Assembly (NCBI RefSeq): GCF_000143985.1
Contig: NC_014364.1
Span: 2,108,001 to 2,172,000 of the forward strand
Source of the DNA: Sediminispirochaeta smaragdinae DSM 11293
Lineage (GTDB): Bacteria > Spirochaetota > Spirochaetia > DSM-16054 > Sediminispirochaetaceae
DNA length: 64,000 nucleotides
Reading direction: 5' to 3'
The notes under the pieces were generated by a model. That model was not told where the DNA came from. It was given only the letters and a program-made list of their open reading frames with translations, and ran no database searches. Below, one piece after another: positions 48,117-56,925 of this stretch. Both the position numbers and the translations under genes were made by a program. Each line of letters starts with the position of its first letter. Within the stretch, counting starts at the first letter, position 1.

Positions 48117-49334
48117 AAAGTTTTTCTGAGCTTCCGCGATTTGCCGTAAATCCTCCGGCAAATAATCGGTATAATGGTCGGTCATTTCCTGCGAGTCGTG
48201 TCCGGTGAATTTCCGTATCACATCGTCAGATACTCCGTTATGACGTAGCAGGGTATTGAAAAATCGCCGAGCTGAATGGAAAGTTATATTCCTTCCTTCT
48301 CGCTCTATTCCCATCTCGTCCATTCTCTTGTACATCCACTCTCGCAGCCGGTTCGCCGTGAGCGGTGTTTCTTGCCGCGGGTGATGCGAGAATACGAAGC
48401 GCTCAGGGCCTGTCATATAGCAATTAAGCTCTTCTCTCAGCTCTGGCATAATTGGGATTTCCCTTATACCTTTATCTTTCACCGGAGTTCGCTTTTTAAG
48501 CTTGCTGTGGTACTGCTTTGAGATTTGGAGATAAGAGAGTGTGACTGTTTTATCTCCCCGGACAATCTCAGAGTCAATCACATCATCGGTGAAAAGTCCG
48601 CATACTTCGCCGATTCGCAAGCCAGCCATAAAAGCAACTTTCATCGCTGTATAGTAGATTCGATCTTTGTCGCTTGATATTCCCGAGTCTTCGAGAAGCT
48701 TTTCCACTTCATCTATACTCAAGGCTCCGTATCTATTCTTGTCGACCGATAAAGGCCTGACCATGCGCCAGGGATTGAAATATGCCGCTGTCGTGTCCCG
48801 CATCTTCTGGATCCGTTCGTACTCTCCAAGGATGGTTGAGTAGACGCTTTTCCAGTTGTTCGCTGTTTTATGACTCACCTGGTTAGCCCACTTGAACAGA
48901 AGGTCCTCGCAGTCCAGCGGGGTGATTTTCTCAATCGGTTTGTCTCCGTGGTATGGAAGGATATGGTCTCTGGTTATCTGGGTAGCTCCGTTGCAGTAGT
49001 TCTCTGTTATCCCTGGTTTTTCTTTCGAAGAGCGGGCGAGAATTGCCCGGACGTAGCTACTACGCCTATAATCCCAGAAGTACCGACTCTCTACCCATTG
49101 GGCAAGAGTTACGACCTTTTCCTTTGAAAGGCGGTTTTTCTCAAGTAGCTCCTGACAGTAAGCAACTGCTTCTTTGCGGCTTTTGACTTCATCTTTCTTT
49201 CGTGTGTAGCCAATCCCGGTGCTTTTCGCCGGTAGACGCTTGCCGTCAGTTCCGTATGCTTGATAATACCAGACTGTCTTGTTCTTGAGTGTTCGTGGAA
49301 ACAGGATGTATTCGTTGTCTCTAAATCTTGCCAT
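48093..49334 (-). CDS. int: Prophage tyrosine integrase
   Basis: 413 residues, ATG 49334 preceded by GGAGG. An N-terminal arm-binding-like segment (EYILFPRTLKNKTVWYYQAYGTDGKRLPAKSTGIGYTRKKDE), core-binding helices, then the catalytic domain: Arg in AGLRIGEVCGL, HSARR (HxxR) around residue 348, GHDSQEMTDHYTDYLPEDL with the His and the nucleophilic Tyr. It reads away from the att site, with its start 100 bases from the tmRNA 3' end, the normal place for tmRNA-specific integrases. It is a phage integrase and lacks the extra helix motif of integron IntI enzymes. Confidence 0.95.
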   Translation of the reverse strand: MARFRDNEYILFPRTLKNKTVWYYQAYGTDGKRLPAKSTGIGYTRKKDEVKSRKEAVAYCQELLEKNRLSKEKVVTLAQWVESRYFWDYRRSSYVRAILARSSKEKPGITENYCNGATQITRDHILPYHGDKPIEKITPLDCEDLLFKWANQVSHKTANNWKSVYSTILGEYERIQKMRDTTAAYFNPWRMVRPLSVDKNRYGALSIDEVEKLLEDSGISSDKDRIYYTAMKVAFMAGLRIGEVCGLFTDDVIDSEIVRGDKTVTLSYLQISKQYHSKLKKRTPVKDKGIREIPIMPELREELNCYMTGPERFVFSHHPRQETPLTANRLREWMYKRMDEMGIEREGRNITFHSARRFFNTLLRHNGVSDDVIRKFTGHDSQEMTDHYTDYLPEDLRQIAEAQKNFLTSKAGA

Positions 49335-49433
49335 AATACCTCCGGCAGGGCAGATATTGAACCTATTCTGCTTACATATCTGCTTACACTGGATGTATCA
49401 TAACTCTAAATACTTAATATATCAATATTTAGG

Positions 49434-49457
49434 CATGGAGGTGGCGGGAATCGAACC
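49434..49457. repeat. Prophage right att site, at the tmRNA 3' end
   Basis: 24 bases identical to 10396-10419. It covers the acceptor 3' strand and part of the T-arm of tmRNA, so integration restores an intact tmRNA gene. Confidence 0.9.
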
Positions 49458-49788
49458 CGCGTCCTACCGGGCAACCCACAAGTATCTACAAGCTTAGTTT
49501 TGTCTTGACTTTCGGCAGACATACGGTGACAAAACAAACCACAGCCGACCTAAGACTGATAAAATGTCCCCTTTAGGCCACAGCCGAACAAAAAGGGTAA
49601 GTCCCACTTTCTTACAAGCTACCGTATCCCTAAGGACATCGTGATACGGGCCCGTAGCCGACTTACGCGGCTAATGCGTAATCTGCGTCGTTGGCAGTTA
49701 TACAGTTTGCCCTGGATTAAGGAGGAGAAGGGCACCTCCGCTTGCAACCGGTGAGTGTACATCCGACAGTCGAAACCGGAACACCCCC
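49435..49788 (-). ncRNA. ssrA: Transfer-messenger RNA (tmRNA)
   Basis: The 5' end GGGGGTGTTCCGGTTTCGAC (from 49788) and 3' end GGGTTCGATTCCCGCC + ACCTCC A form the tRNA-like domain; GGGGGTG pairs with CACCTCC. CCA is not encoded. The tag reading frame is at 49663-49695: resume codon GCC, then AACGACGCAGAT..., giving ANDADYALAA and TAA. The ALAA end is the standard degradation signal. It rescues stalled ribosomes together with SmpB, whose gene lies 1.25 kb away on the same strand. Its 3' end is the attachment site of the prophage and of the remnant island. Confidence 0.95.
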
Positions 49789-49802
49789 CTATAACCTGTT
49801 TG

Positions 49803-49831
49803 AAAATACACCGCTTGGCCGAGAAAATCAA
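49803..49831 (-). promoter_or_regulatory. tmRNA promoter
   Basis: On the minus strand TTGATT (49831-49826), 17-base spacer, TATTTT (49808-49803). Transcription would start a few bases before the mature 5' end at 49788, leaving a short leader for RNase P to remove. Confidence 0.6.
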
Positions 49832-49886
49832 GTAGCGGGAAAAAAGAATTGCCCTTCCTTAGACTTTTGCATACGTTATAACTGGT

Positions 49887-51014
49887 ATGAACGCTATCAA
49901 AGACGGTAACTTTGCGGAGTGTGAGCTTGTCATCAATCCAAGCCGTTATCCGCAATATGCAAAGCTTTTGCGAAAAATTCTGCGTCATTCGAATTTTGCA
50001 CGAATCATAGAAAGCGAAAGTCGAGACCATTTCATACGCTGCATCCGAGAATTCAGGCAGGGAGACAGACGCTATCTCCTGGTTTGGGGAGGTGACGGTA
50101 CCGCACACGACACCATAAATACCCTTGTGGATCGGAGTGAACAACTGTGTAGCGACAGTGCGCCTCGCAATAATGCCCAGGCCTTCGGCTTTCTACGGGG
50201 AGGCAGCGGCAACGGTATACAGGACTCCTATGAGGTGCCCTTTCGACTCAAACGCCAGCTCATGACCTACGCCGAAAGCGTGGCAAATAATTATGTCGAA
50301 CCGGTAGACCTTTTATCGGTAACAAGTTTTGAATCCGGACAAGAACATGTTGAATATGGGCAATTGGTGGGATTAGGTTTCGATGCAAAAGTCCTTGAAT
50401 ATCGTAATCAAAAAGTTCGACAAAGCGGTAAACAAGCGGGACATCCTCGTCCGGGCTTGTTGAACTATTTCATGGCCGCTTTACAAACCTTCAGGGAAGG
50501 CTTTGACGAACGCCCGTTGAGCATTATCCTCTCGGATGGAAAATATGCCTTCCGCGGGTATCGGGTCAATGCGGAATTCCCTTTCGAGCACTTGGAACGA
50601 AAAACGCCGGTTCCCATGCTGGAGGTGGGGACCCGGCCCTATTACGGAAAGCTCTTCAAGGTCTGCCCCGACGTCGTCTGCAACGACGGAAAAATCGATC
50701 TTTATCTATTTAATTTCCAGGACCACCTTTCAATCGTGAAAAACAGCATCCTCCTTTGGAAGGGCGAACACGATAAAATCAACAAAAAATTAATAAAAAA
50801 GGGTAAACCCGTAATAGAACGCTATGAACTTTCATCTGTGCTCATTCGTGGCTCCTATCCATTCCGCTACCACATCGACGGAGAACTAAAAAATGCAGGC
50901 CCGGATCCAACAGGGGATGGCTATTCAATCAAGGTGACGGTCTGTCCAAAAGCGATGCGCTTCCTGGTTCCCGGAACCTTTTATAGGAAATTTCATCCGG
51001 ACTTTTCCGAATAA
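49887..51014 (+). CDS. Diacylglycerol kinase-family lipid kinase
   Basis: 375 residues. Nucleotide-binding motif LLVWGGDGTAHDTINTLVD (GGDGT) near residue 70, then FGFLRGGSGNGIQDSYEVP (the GTGND-like second motif) and VGLGFDAKVLEY. The C-terminal half has the DAGK accessory fold (YYGKLFKVCPDVVCNDGKIDLYLFNF; HIDGELKNAG). Family members phosphorylate diacylglycerol, sphingoid bases or related lipids; the exact substrate is open. Divergent from tmRNA, convergent with smpB. Confidence 0.85.
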   Translation: MNAIKDGNFAECELVINPSRYPQYAKLLRKILRHSNFARIIESESRDHFIRCIREFRQGDRRYLLVWGGDGTAHDTINTLVDRSEQLCSDSAPRNNAQAFGFLRGGSGNGIQDSYEVPFRLKRQLMTYAESVANNYVEPVDLLSVTSFESGQEHVEYGQLVGLGFDAKVLEYRNQKVRQSGKQAGHPRPGLLNYFMAALQTFREGFDERPLSIILSDGKYAFRGYRVNAEFPFEHLERKTPVPMLEVGTRPYYGKLFKVCPDVVCNDGKIDLYLFNFQDHLSIVKNSILLWKGEHDKINKKLIKKGKPVIERYELSSVLIRGSYPFRYHIDGELKNAGPDPTGDGYSIKVTVCPKAMRFLVPGTFYRKFHPDFSE

Positions 51015-51040
51015 CATAAATGTTGCGTAGGCTCAAAAGG

Positions 51041-51499
51041 CTATCTGTCCCGAATATCCCGATCAGCGTCTCGGCGGAGGTCTCTCTGCTTTATAGCATC
51101 CCGTTTGTCGTGTAGCTTTTTACCCTTGCCTAAGCCCATTTCCACCTTTACCCGACCATGTTTCAGATAAAATCGTAAAGGCACCAAGGTAAAGCCTTTT
51201 TCATCCACTTTCCGACGAAGCTTCTCGATTTCCCGTTTATGGGCAAGTAGGCGCCTATTACGGTCGGGGTCATGATTGTAAATATTTCCGAAGGCGTAGG
51301 GACTAATATGAAGACCGCAGAGGTAAAATTGCCCCCTTTCTATCTTTCCATAGGCATCGGTAAAGGAGAATTTTCCGGTGCGAAGCGACTTAACCTCGGT
51401 CCCCTTGAGCTCTATACCGCATTCAAGCGTCTCCTCGATTGTGTAGAGAAATCGAGCCTTTCGATTGTTGGCCAGCTGCTTTATGCCGTTATCGTCCAT
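51041..51499 (-). CDS. smpB: SsrA-binding protein
   Basis: 152 residues from ATG 51499 (AAGGA upstream); the longer frame upstream has no ribosome site. ARFLYTIEETLECGIELKGTEVKSLRTGKFSFTDAYGKIERGQFYLCGLHISPY is the SmpB OB-fold core; the basic C-terminal tail (KGKKLHDKRDAIKQRDLRRD) enters the mRNA channel of stalled ribosomes. Works with tmRNA at 49435-49788. Confidence 0.97.
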   Translation of the reverse strand: MDDNGIKQLANNRKARFLYTIEETLECGIELKGTEVKSLRTGKFSFTDAYGKIERGQFYLCGLHISPYAFGNIYNHDPDRNRRLLAHKREIEKLRRKVDEKGFTLVPLRFYLKHGRVKVEMGLGKGKKLHDKRDAIKQRDLRRDADRDIRDR

Positions 51500-51516
51500 G
51501 TGTTCCTTTTTCTCCG

Positions 51517-53133
51517 TTACTGACCCGTCGGTTTTGCCGCAATGATCGGACGAAATCCGAGGAAAGGGGTACACCATTGCGGTTCCTGACTAGCCTTTTC
51601 ATATATCGAGACAAGATCGCTTCGATTAGCCCAGCTGCCGCCTCTCACAACACGCTCGGCCCCCTTCCAGCCCTTCGGAAGATCAAGTGCCACTCCCGAA
51701 GCCTGGTAGATCCGATCGAGGGGAAGGTACCAGTTGGCCGTCCACTCCCAAAGATTGCCTTCAAGATCCGCGATCCCCAATTTCCCCTGTCGCTCAAAAC
51801 GTGCAGGCAGAACCTGCGCTTCCGTATCGGCAAATACGGCCCTCGGGGTTCCGTTTCGCAAAGCGGCAAGTTCCCATTCCGTCTCACTGGGGAGTCGGAC
51901 CTCCCAGCTATCACGCATGGAAGCGGGAAGTGTATCTTCCAACCATTGACAAAATGCTTGGGCGGCAAACCAGCTTACCCCAGAAAGAGGGGTATCATCG
52001 GGCAGGTCGTGGAATTTTCCTCCCGCAGCCCAATCCGAAAGATATTCCTCGTCTGCCACTCCTGAGGCCATAAGATCATCACGTTTCTCCGGAATCCATT
52101 CGGGATGATCACGCAAAAAGGCTCGATAGTCTCCAACGGTGACCTCTCGTGTGGCCATGTAAAAACCTGATACCGAAGCCTTGATAGGAAGGCTAGTACG
52201 AGCGGCCCGATCGAAGGGAAGGGTGGGACCGGTCGTCGAAGGATCACCGGCCATAAAGCTTCCTCCGGAGACAGAAGCGAAACGGATTCCGCCGAGGTTC
52301 AGGCTCGATGGTTCGGGCCTCGGCTCATCACTGAGGATTGTTCCTCCGGCATGATTCATATCAGGATAGTTCAGCCGTATGGCCTCCGGTTTTTCCTCCT
52401 TTCCGAAGGAAAGCGCCAGCAGCCCCGGATCAACGCCTGTAGCTTCGGCCGCCTCTTGTATTAAGAGAGAAAGGCCTTCACGTTCTGAAGCAAATTCGAT
52501 TCCATCATGTTTTTTCAGAAGGATAAAGGCGTGATAGAAATCGTGAAGTATCGTTTCATTGCTAATATTGGGTGTGAGCCTGTATAACATATCATACAAA
52601 TCCTCGGTCGAGAGCGTGCCGATTTTTACCATATCGGAGAAAACAGGGGTAATGAGCGGAGGGGCCTGATAATTTTCACGATAGGTGTCGATAAGGGCGT
52701 AGCCTGAAAGCTGAGAAAAAAGATCGGCAAAAACCTCATCGCTGTCAACTACGCGATATTGTATCTCATGGTGTGATTTTTTGGGAATAAAAAGAGAAGC
52801 GAAGAGCCGTCCTCCGGTTATCAGTTCCTGTTCATCAAACTGATATCCCTTCTTTTTCAAGATCAGGCTATGCGATCCTTTTTTAATGAAATCCGTAAGG
52901 GGAGTAGCACCTATATAACGGCCATCCAGCAAAACCGCAGCACCAGGGGGGAGCGAATCAATGGTAACCTTTTCACCGGGATTTTTTATACCGGGAAGGA
53001 GGAGCAGTACAAAGAGTAGTGCGATTACAACCAACGCGTAGATCACCGAAAGATATACACCAGGACGGATCCCGAATACCTTCGGCAGTTTTACTTCCAC
53101 CGGTTTCTCATCCGGCCCTTTTTCACCTTTCAT
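51517..53133 (-). CDS. PEGA plus formylglycine-generating-enzyme-like (SUMF1) membrane protein
   Basis: 538 residues from ATG 53133. One membrane helix near residue 25-48 (VYLSVIYALVVIALLFVLLLLPG), then a PEGA domain (VTIDSLPPGAAVLLDGRYIGATPL...SHSLILKKKGY), a helical middle, and a C-terminal sulfatase-modifying-factor fold (ASVSGGSFMAGDP, EVTVGDYRAFLRDHPEW, VSWFAAQAFCQWLEDTLP, RLPSETEWELAALR, GNLWEWTANW, RVVRGGSWANRSD). The position of the first active Cys of true formylglycine enzymes (RGGSWxxxxxxxRxxxR) is not Cys here; only one Cys lies near the end (QWCTPFLGFR). A binding or structural role is therefore more likely than sulfatase activation. Confidence 0.8.
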   Translation of the reverse strand: MKGEKGPDEKPVEVKLPKVFGIRPGVYLSVIYALVVIALLFVLLLLPGIKNPGEKVTIDSLPPGAAVLLDGRYIGATPLTDFIKKGSHSLILKKKGYQFDEQELITGGRLFASLFIPKKSHHEIQYRVVDSDEVFADLFSQLSGYALIDTYRENYQAPPLITPVFSDMVKIGTLSTEDLYDMLYRLTPNISNETILHDFYHAFILLKKHDGIEFASEREGLSLLIQEAAEATGVDPGLLALSFGKEEKPEAIRLNYPDMNHAGGTILSDEPRPEPSSLNLGGIRFASVSGGSFMAGDPSTTGPTLPFDRAARTSLPIKASVSGFYMATREVTVGDYRAFLRDHPEWIPEKRDDLMASGVADEEYLSDWAAGGKFHDLPDDTPLSGVSWFAAQAFCQWLEDTLPASMRDSWEVRLPSETEWELAALRNGTPRAVFADTEAQVLPARFERQGKLGIADLEGNLWEWTANWYLPLDRIYQASGVALDLPKGWKGAERVVRGGSWANRSDLVSIYEKASQEPQWCTPFLGFRPIIAAKPTGQ

Positions 53134-53197
53134 GGCACAAGAGTATCTGTCGACTGTGAGCTTGTCAACGATGCTCTGTTGTGGTAGGTTGCTGTTT

Positions 53198-54172
53198 ATG
53201 GAACGATGGATCGATTCGGTTGAACGCACGACGGAACGTTATTTGACCTGGAGAAAACGAAGGCATCTTGCACGACAGGCCAAACAGGCAAAAAAAAATG
53301 TTATAGTCGACTGGATCGAGGCCTTTTTATGGGCCGCCATGGTTGTCTTGTTGATTAACCAGTATCTTTTTCAGGCCTATCAAATTCCTTCCGGTTCAAT
53401 GATCGATACCTTGTTGATCAAAGATCGTATCTTTGTCAATAAACTTATTTATGGACCGGAATTAGTTCCCGGGACCGCTAAGCTTTCCAGTCCTATTAAA
53501 CCGAAGCGAAACGAAGTTATTATTTTTGAAAACCCAAGCTACCTTTCTAAGGGCAGTGTATTCGATGTTTTTCAGCGTATCATTTATATGTTGACATTTT
53601 CTCTTGTCGATATCGATAGTGATCCCAGCGGTGCGCCTCGTCCTCATTTTCTTATCAAACGTGCCGTAGGGGTCGAAGGGGATCGCATCGCCGTTGAGCG
53701 CGGAGAGGTGTACATAAAACCGAAAGGTTTATCTTCTTACCTTCCGGAAAAAGCGTTTCGCACGCTTGCCGGTTATGAGGATCCCACCCGTAGAATGATT
53801 GCAGCCGATGACTACTCGGCGATCGAAGCCTCCGCCATGCAGGAAGCCTACGGTCTTATCGGCTTGGCGGCTCCGGCTTCACTCTCGCTACGGGTGGATG
53901 GCGGTCCTGCTACCACCACCGATATGTTCCAGCAGATGAAAGCTCGCCTGAAGGTCCTCTACCAGGCCTATCCCGGGGAATCCCGCTATGGAGAAGCCTG
54001 GAGACAGCAGGAAACCGGATGGTATATTCCAAAGGGGTGGATTTTCCCCATGGGTGATAATCGTGACAACTCAAGGGATGCCCGCTATTTTGGGCCTGTA
54101 TCGTTAAAAAAAGTATTGGGTCGGGCAATGTTCAAGTATTGGCCCTTGGGAAGGATCGGAGCCATTCGGTGA
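53198..54172 (+). CDS. lepB: Signal peptidase I
   Basis: 324 residues from ATG 53198. A cytoplasmic basic N-terminus, a membrane helix (WIEAFLWAAMVVLLINQYLF) and the catalytic Ser in YQIPSGSMIDTLL (box B). The catalytic Lys is in HFLIKRAVGVEGDRI (box D), and box E is FPMGDNRDNSRDARYFGPV. Cleaves signal peptides on the outer face of the inner membrane. The 80-residue insertion before the last box (KGLSSYLPEKAFRTLAGYEDPTRRM...) is longer than in E. coli. Overlaps, by five bases, nothing: next gene begins six bases after its stop. Confidence 0.95.
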   Translation: MERWIDSVERTTERYLTWRKRRHLARQAKQAKKNVIVDWIEAFLWAAMVVLLINQYLFQAYQIPSGSMIDTLLIKDRIFVNKLIYGPELVPGTAKLSSPIKPKRNEVIIFENPSYLSKGSVFDVFQRIIYMLTFSLVDIDSDPSGAPRPHFLIKRAVGVEGDRIAVERGEVYIKPKGLSSYLPEKAFRTLAGYEDPTRRMIAADDYSAIEASAMQEAYGLIGLAAPASLSLRVDGGPATTTDMFQQMKARLKVLYQAYPGESRYGEAWRQQETGWYIPKGWIFPMGDNRDNSRDARYFGPVSLKKVLGRAMFKYWPLGRIGAIR

Positions 54173-54177
54173 TCGGA

Positions 54178-54930
54178 ATGAGTAAACGTTCTGCCGCATT
54201 GCGTTACTATCGAAGTTATCGTCCGGAAAGCAAACTTCGAAGGGCGATCAGACGTGTCATTCGTTTTCTTCTACTCCTTTTTATTGCGAAAATAATCCTC
54301 ACGTCGTTTTTACTTTCTTCGTATGTTGTACGAACAGAGGCCATGGAGCCCTCATTGAAAAAAGGAGAACGAGTACTCGCTACGCCCCTTTTATATGGTG
54401 GTTTTATTCCCTTTACCGCAATGCGTTTCCCTGCAATTCGGTTACCGAACTACGGTGAAATGGTGCTTTACCAGACACCTGTTTCGGAAATCAATCCATG
54501 GTGGATCAATATTATCTCGGAGCTATGGTTTTTTATAACGGGAGAACAGAGCCATAGACTGCCTTTCTCGGAAGTTCCTGTCGATGCCCGACTTGCCATT
54601 GGACGAATCATTGCCAAGCCTGGCGATACGGTAAGAATTGATCATGGCATTATCATGGTAAAGAAGAAGGGCGAGAGCGATTTTTTCGAAGAACATACGG
54701 CAATTCGAAAAGAATATCGGACACAACATCAGCTTCTTCCCGAAGGCTGGGATCGGAACTTACCGTTCTCCAATGAAATGGATGCTCTTACACTGGGAGA
54801 TGAGGATTTTTTCATTGTTAACGACAATCGAACGATTTTTTCCGACAGCAGATTGTGGGGTGTACAAAAGGCTCCTCTGATTCAGGCAAAGGTGCTGTTT
54901 TCATATTGGCCGCGTTTCTCCTTTCATTAA
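54178..54930 (+). CDS. Signal peptidase I paralogue lacking the catalytic dyad
   Basis: 250 residues from ATG 54178, five bases after lepB. The S26 fold is clear: membrane helix LLLLFIAKIILTSFLLSSYVV, then the box B position VRTEAMEPSLKKGERVLATPL and the box E-like DFFIVNDNRTIFSDSRLWGV. At the place of the nucleophilic Ser (normally SGSM or SxSMxP) stands Ala (TEAMEP), and at the Lys position (IKRVVG...GD) is Gly (AIGRIIAKPGD). Both catalytic residues are therefore replaced. It is probably a non-catalytic partner of the neighbouring LepB, or a chaperone for signal-peptide substrates. Confidence 0.8.
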   Translation: MSKRSAALRYYRSYRPESKLRRAIRRVIRFLLLLFIAKIILTSFLLSSYVVRTEAMEPSLKKGERVLATPLLYGGFIPFTAMRFPAIRLPNYGEMVLYQTPVSEINPWWINIISELWFFITGEQSHRLPFSEVPVDARLAIGRIIAKPGDTVRIDHGIIMVKKKGESDFFEEHTAIRKEYRTQHQLLPEGWDRNLPFSNEMDALTLGDEDFFIVNDNRTIFSDSRLWGVQKAPLIQAKVLFSYWPRFSFH

Positions 54931-54934
54931 AGCA

Positions 54935-56113
54935 ATGAATCTTTTCGTTCACGATCTTTCCTTATATATCCACGTTCCTTTTTGTTTCGATAAGTGTGAC
55001 TATTGTGATTTTTTCAGTATTCCCCATCACGGCCGACCGGATAACCGGCTACTCGACAGGGAGTTCCATCTGATAGAATCCATGGGTTCCAGGTGGCTTC
55101 GCCTATTACAGTGCAGAAATCTGGAAACCATCTATATTGGCGGAGGTACACCCTCATCGATAGGATTGGATCGTCTTGAAAGGCTTTTGAGTATCATCGC
55201 AGGTCTCATAAAAAAAGAGGGAATCGCGTTTGAGGGTGAATATACCATAGAAGCCAATCCCAGAGATATTTCTCCTGATCTAATTACGCTCTTGGAGAGC
55301 TATAAGGTCAACCGCCTCAGCCTCGGCCTTCAGTCGCTCAATGACCAGGACCTTAGGGCTATAGGCAGAAGTGGAAGCAGGGCTCAATCCCTAAACGCCC
55401 TTAGCGTGCTTTCTTCCCGCTGGAAGGGACGCTTTTCCCTTGATATCATCGCCGGGATTCCGGGTCAAAAAAGCGAAAGCATCGATGAAATTGTCGAAAC
55501 AGCTGTCGAATCTGGAGCCGATCACCTTTCTATCTACCAACTCACCATTGAAGAGGGTACTCCTCTTGCAAGAAAAATAGCCCAGGGGCTTCGGCGCGCG
55601 CCGCAGGATGAAGATTACCTTCGTCTCTTTAAGCACGCCGTCGAAACAGCCGAAAAAGCGGGTTTTAAACGGTACGAGGTTTCGGCATTTGCACGCAAGG
55701 GTTGTGAAAGCAGACATAATCTGCGTTACTGGTACCTACGCCCCTATCTTGGGCTTGGCAGCGGCGCGGTGTCGACCCTGCCGCTTGCAGACGGGGGGGC
55801 TCTTCGCTTTTGTACCGGAAAGGGGCGTTATATGAAAGAAATCCTTTCGCCTAAACAGCGCTTTACCGAAGCCCTCATGACAGGCTTTCGCCTGGTAGCA
55901 GGTGTCGCTGAAAGCATGATCTCCGGCACGGGGATTCCCGACCATCCTTTTCGACTCATCGGAAAGACCATTACCGATTACCAGAATCGCGGACTTTTGT
56001 TTATGAGAAACGGAAGGATGGGGCTCACACATCAGGGGCTCGACCTTTTGGACCGTTTTCTTCTTGACTGCCTTGTAGAACTTGATACCACCTGGCCCGA
56101 GAATCGATCTTGA
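54935..56113 (+). CDS. hemW: HemW-type radical SAM protein (heme chaperone)
   Basis: 392 residues. The Cys triad CFDKCDYC (CxxxCxxC, residues ~16-23) follows YIHVPF, as in coproporphyrinogen III oxidase-like HemW. Other signatures: IYIGGGTPSSI, FEGEYTIEANPRDIS, VNRLSLGLQSLNDQDLRAIGR, SLDIIAGIPGQ, HLSIYQLTIEEGTPL, YEVSAFARKGCESRHNLRYW. HemW lacks the extra Cys of HemN and is thought to carry heme to respiratory proteins. It is the third gene of a lepB-lepB-like-hemW run, four bases after the second. Confidence 0.9.
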   Translation: MNLFVHDLSLYIHVPFCFDKCDYCDFFSIPHHGRPDNRLLDREFHLIESMGSRWLRLLQCRNLETIYIGGGTPSSIGLDRLERLLSIIAGLIKKEGIAFEGEYTIEANPRDISPDLITLLESYKVNRLSLGLQSLNDQDLRAIGRSGSRAQSLNALSVLSSRWKGRFSLDIIAGIPGQKSESIDEIVETAVESGADHLSIYQLTIEEGTPLARKIAQGLRRAPQDEDYLRLFKHAVETAEKAGFKRYEVSAFARKGCESRHNLRYWYLRPYLGLGSGAVSTLPLADGGALRFCTGKGRYMKEILSPKQRFTEALMTGFRLVAGVAESMISGTGIPDHPFRLIGKTITDYQNRGLLFMRNGRMGLTHQGLDLLDRFLLDCLVELDTTWPENRS

Positions 56114-56139
56114 CAGCGCATTTTCGGGCGTGATAGATT
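56110..56139 (+). promoter_or_regulatory. Promoter of yebC-ruv-queA operon
   Basis: TTGACA (56110-56115), 18-base spacer, TAGATT (56134-56139), 40 bases before the yebC ATG. The -35 overlaps the hemW stop. Confidence 0.65.
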
Positions 56140-56178
56140 TTTATTTTAAAGCAGCATTTTTTAAGGAGTAAAGAGTAT

Positions 56179-56925
56179 ATGTCAGGCCATAGTAAATGGG
56201 CTTCGATCAAGCATAAAAAGGGTGCCATCGATGCTAAACGGGGAAAAGCCTTCACAAAAATCATCAAAGAGATTACTGTTGCAGCCCGAATGGGCGGAGG
56301 CGACCCCGAAGCAAACCCTCGGCTCAGAACCGCCGTTCTAAAAGCCAAAAGCGCAAACATGCCGAAGGACAATGTCGAGCGCGCCATTAAGAAGGGAACA
56401 GGAGATCTCGAAGGGGTCGATTATGTTGAACTGACCTATGAGGCATACGGCCCTGGCGGTGTAGCGATTCTCATTGACGCTCTTACCGATAATAAAAACC
56501 GAACTGCTGCGGATGTGCGAAGTATCCTGACCAAAGGTGGCGGAAACCTCGGGGAATCAGGTTGTGTTTCTTATCTTTTCCAACGCAAAGGTATCATCAA
56601 TTACTCTGCGGAAAGCTACACCGAAGAGGCGATTTTCGAGGTTGCCTTGGAGGCCGGAGCGGAAGATGTTTCCACCGAGGGAGACACGATCGAAGTTATG
56701 ACCGCCCCGGAGGATTTTGAGCCGGTTCTGAAAGCCCTTCAGGCGGCAGGTTTTGAAGAAGAGCTTGCTGAGGTAAGTAAGGTTCCCGATTCGACCGTTA
56801 CCCTTGATGATGAAAAGACCAGAAAGGCGCTCAGGCTTATCGAACGACTGGATGACCACGATGATGTTCAGTCTGTGGCGACAAACCTGGATATTCCCGA
56901 AGGCTTCGACCCGGACGAAGAATGA
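56179..56925 (+). CDS. yebC: YebC/PmpR-family protein
   Basis: 248 residues. The invariant start [31 protein letters not shown] is complete, followed by [37 protein letters not shown] and [28 protein letters not shown]. Members act as transcriptional regulators or, by recent work on the family, as ribosome-associated factors that help translate proline stretches. AAGGAG is nine bases upstream. It commonly stands before ruvC. Overlaps ruvC by four bases. Confidence 0.95.
   Translation: MSGHSKWASIKHKKGAIDAKRGKAFTKIIKEITVAARMGGGDPEANPRLRTAVLKAKSANMPKDNVERAIKKGTGDLEGVDYVELTYEAYGPGGVAILIDALTDNKNRTAADVRSILTKGGGNLGESGCVSYLFQRKGIINYSAESYTEEAIFEVALEAGAEDVSTEGDTIEVMTAPEDFEPVLKALQAAGFEEELAEVSKVPDSTVTLDDEKTRKALRLIERLDDHDDVQSVATNLDIPEGFDPDEE

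Larger units (their letters stand above)
10396..49457. mobile_element. Temperate prophage (HK97-type head, tailed) integrated in ssrA
   Basis: Flanked by 24-bp direct repeats (10396-10419 and 49434-49457) that equal the 3' end of the tmRNA gene. The integrase lies at the right end. The element has a repressor/operator switch, RecT, SSB, replication initiator, HNH, TerS, TerL, portal, ClpP-type protease, capsid, connectors, tail tube, tape measure, tail tip and lysis genes, in standard siphovirus order. AT-rich cargo blocks are at 13.4-19.9, 27.8-28.7 and 45.7-48.0 kb. The structural genes look intact. The visibly broken genes are the nuclease (IS insertion) and the Dam-type methylase. Confidence 0.9.

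Noticed and set aside
48093-49334. Phage integrase as an integron integrase acting on the cassettes
   Set aside because: The sequence is a phage/tmRNA-type tyrosine recombinase placed at the att site. No IntI-specific extra segment was noticed and there is no attI-like site next to it.
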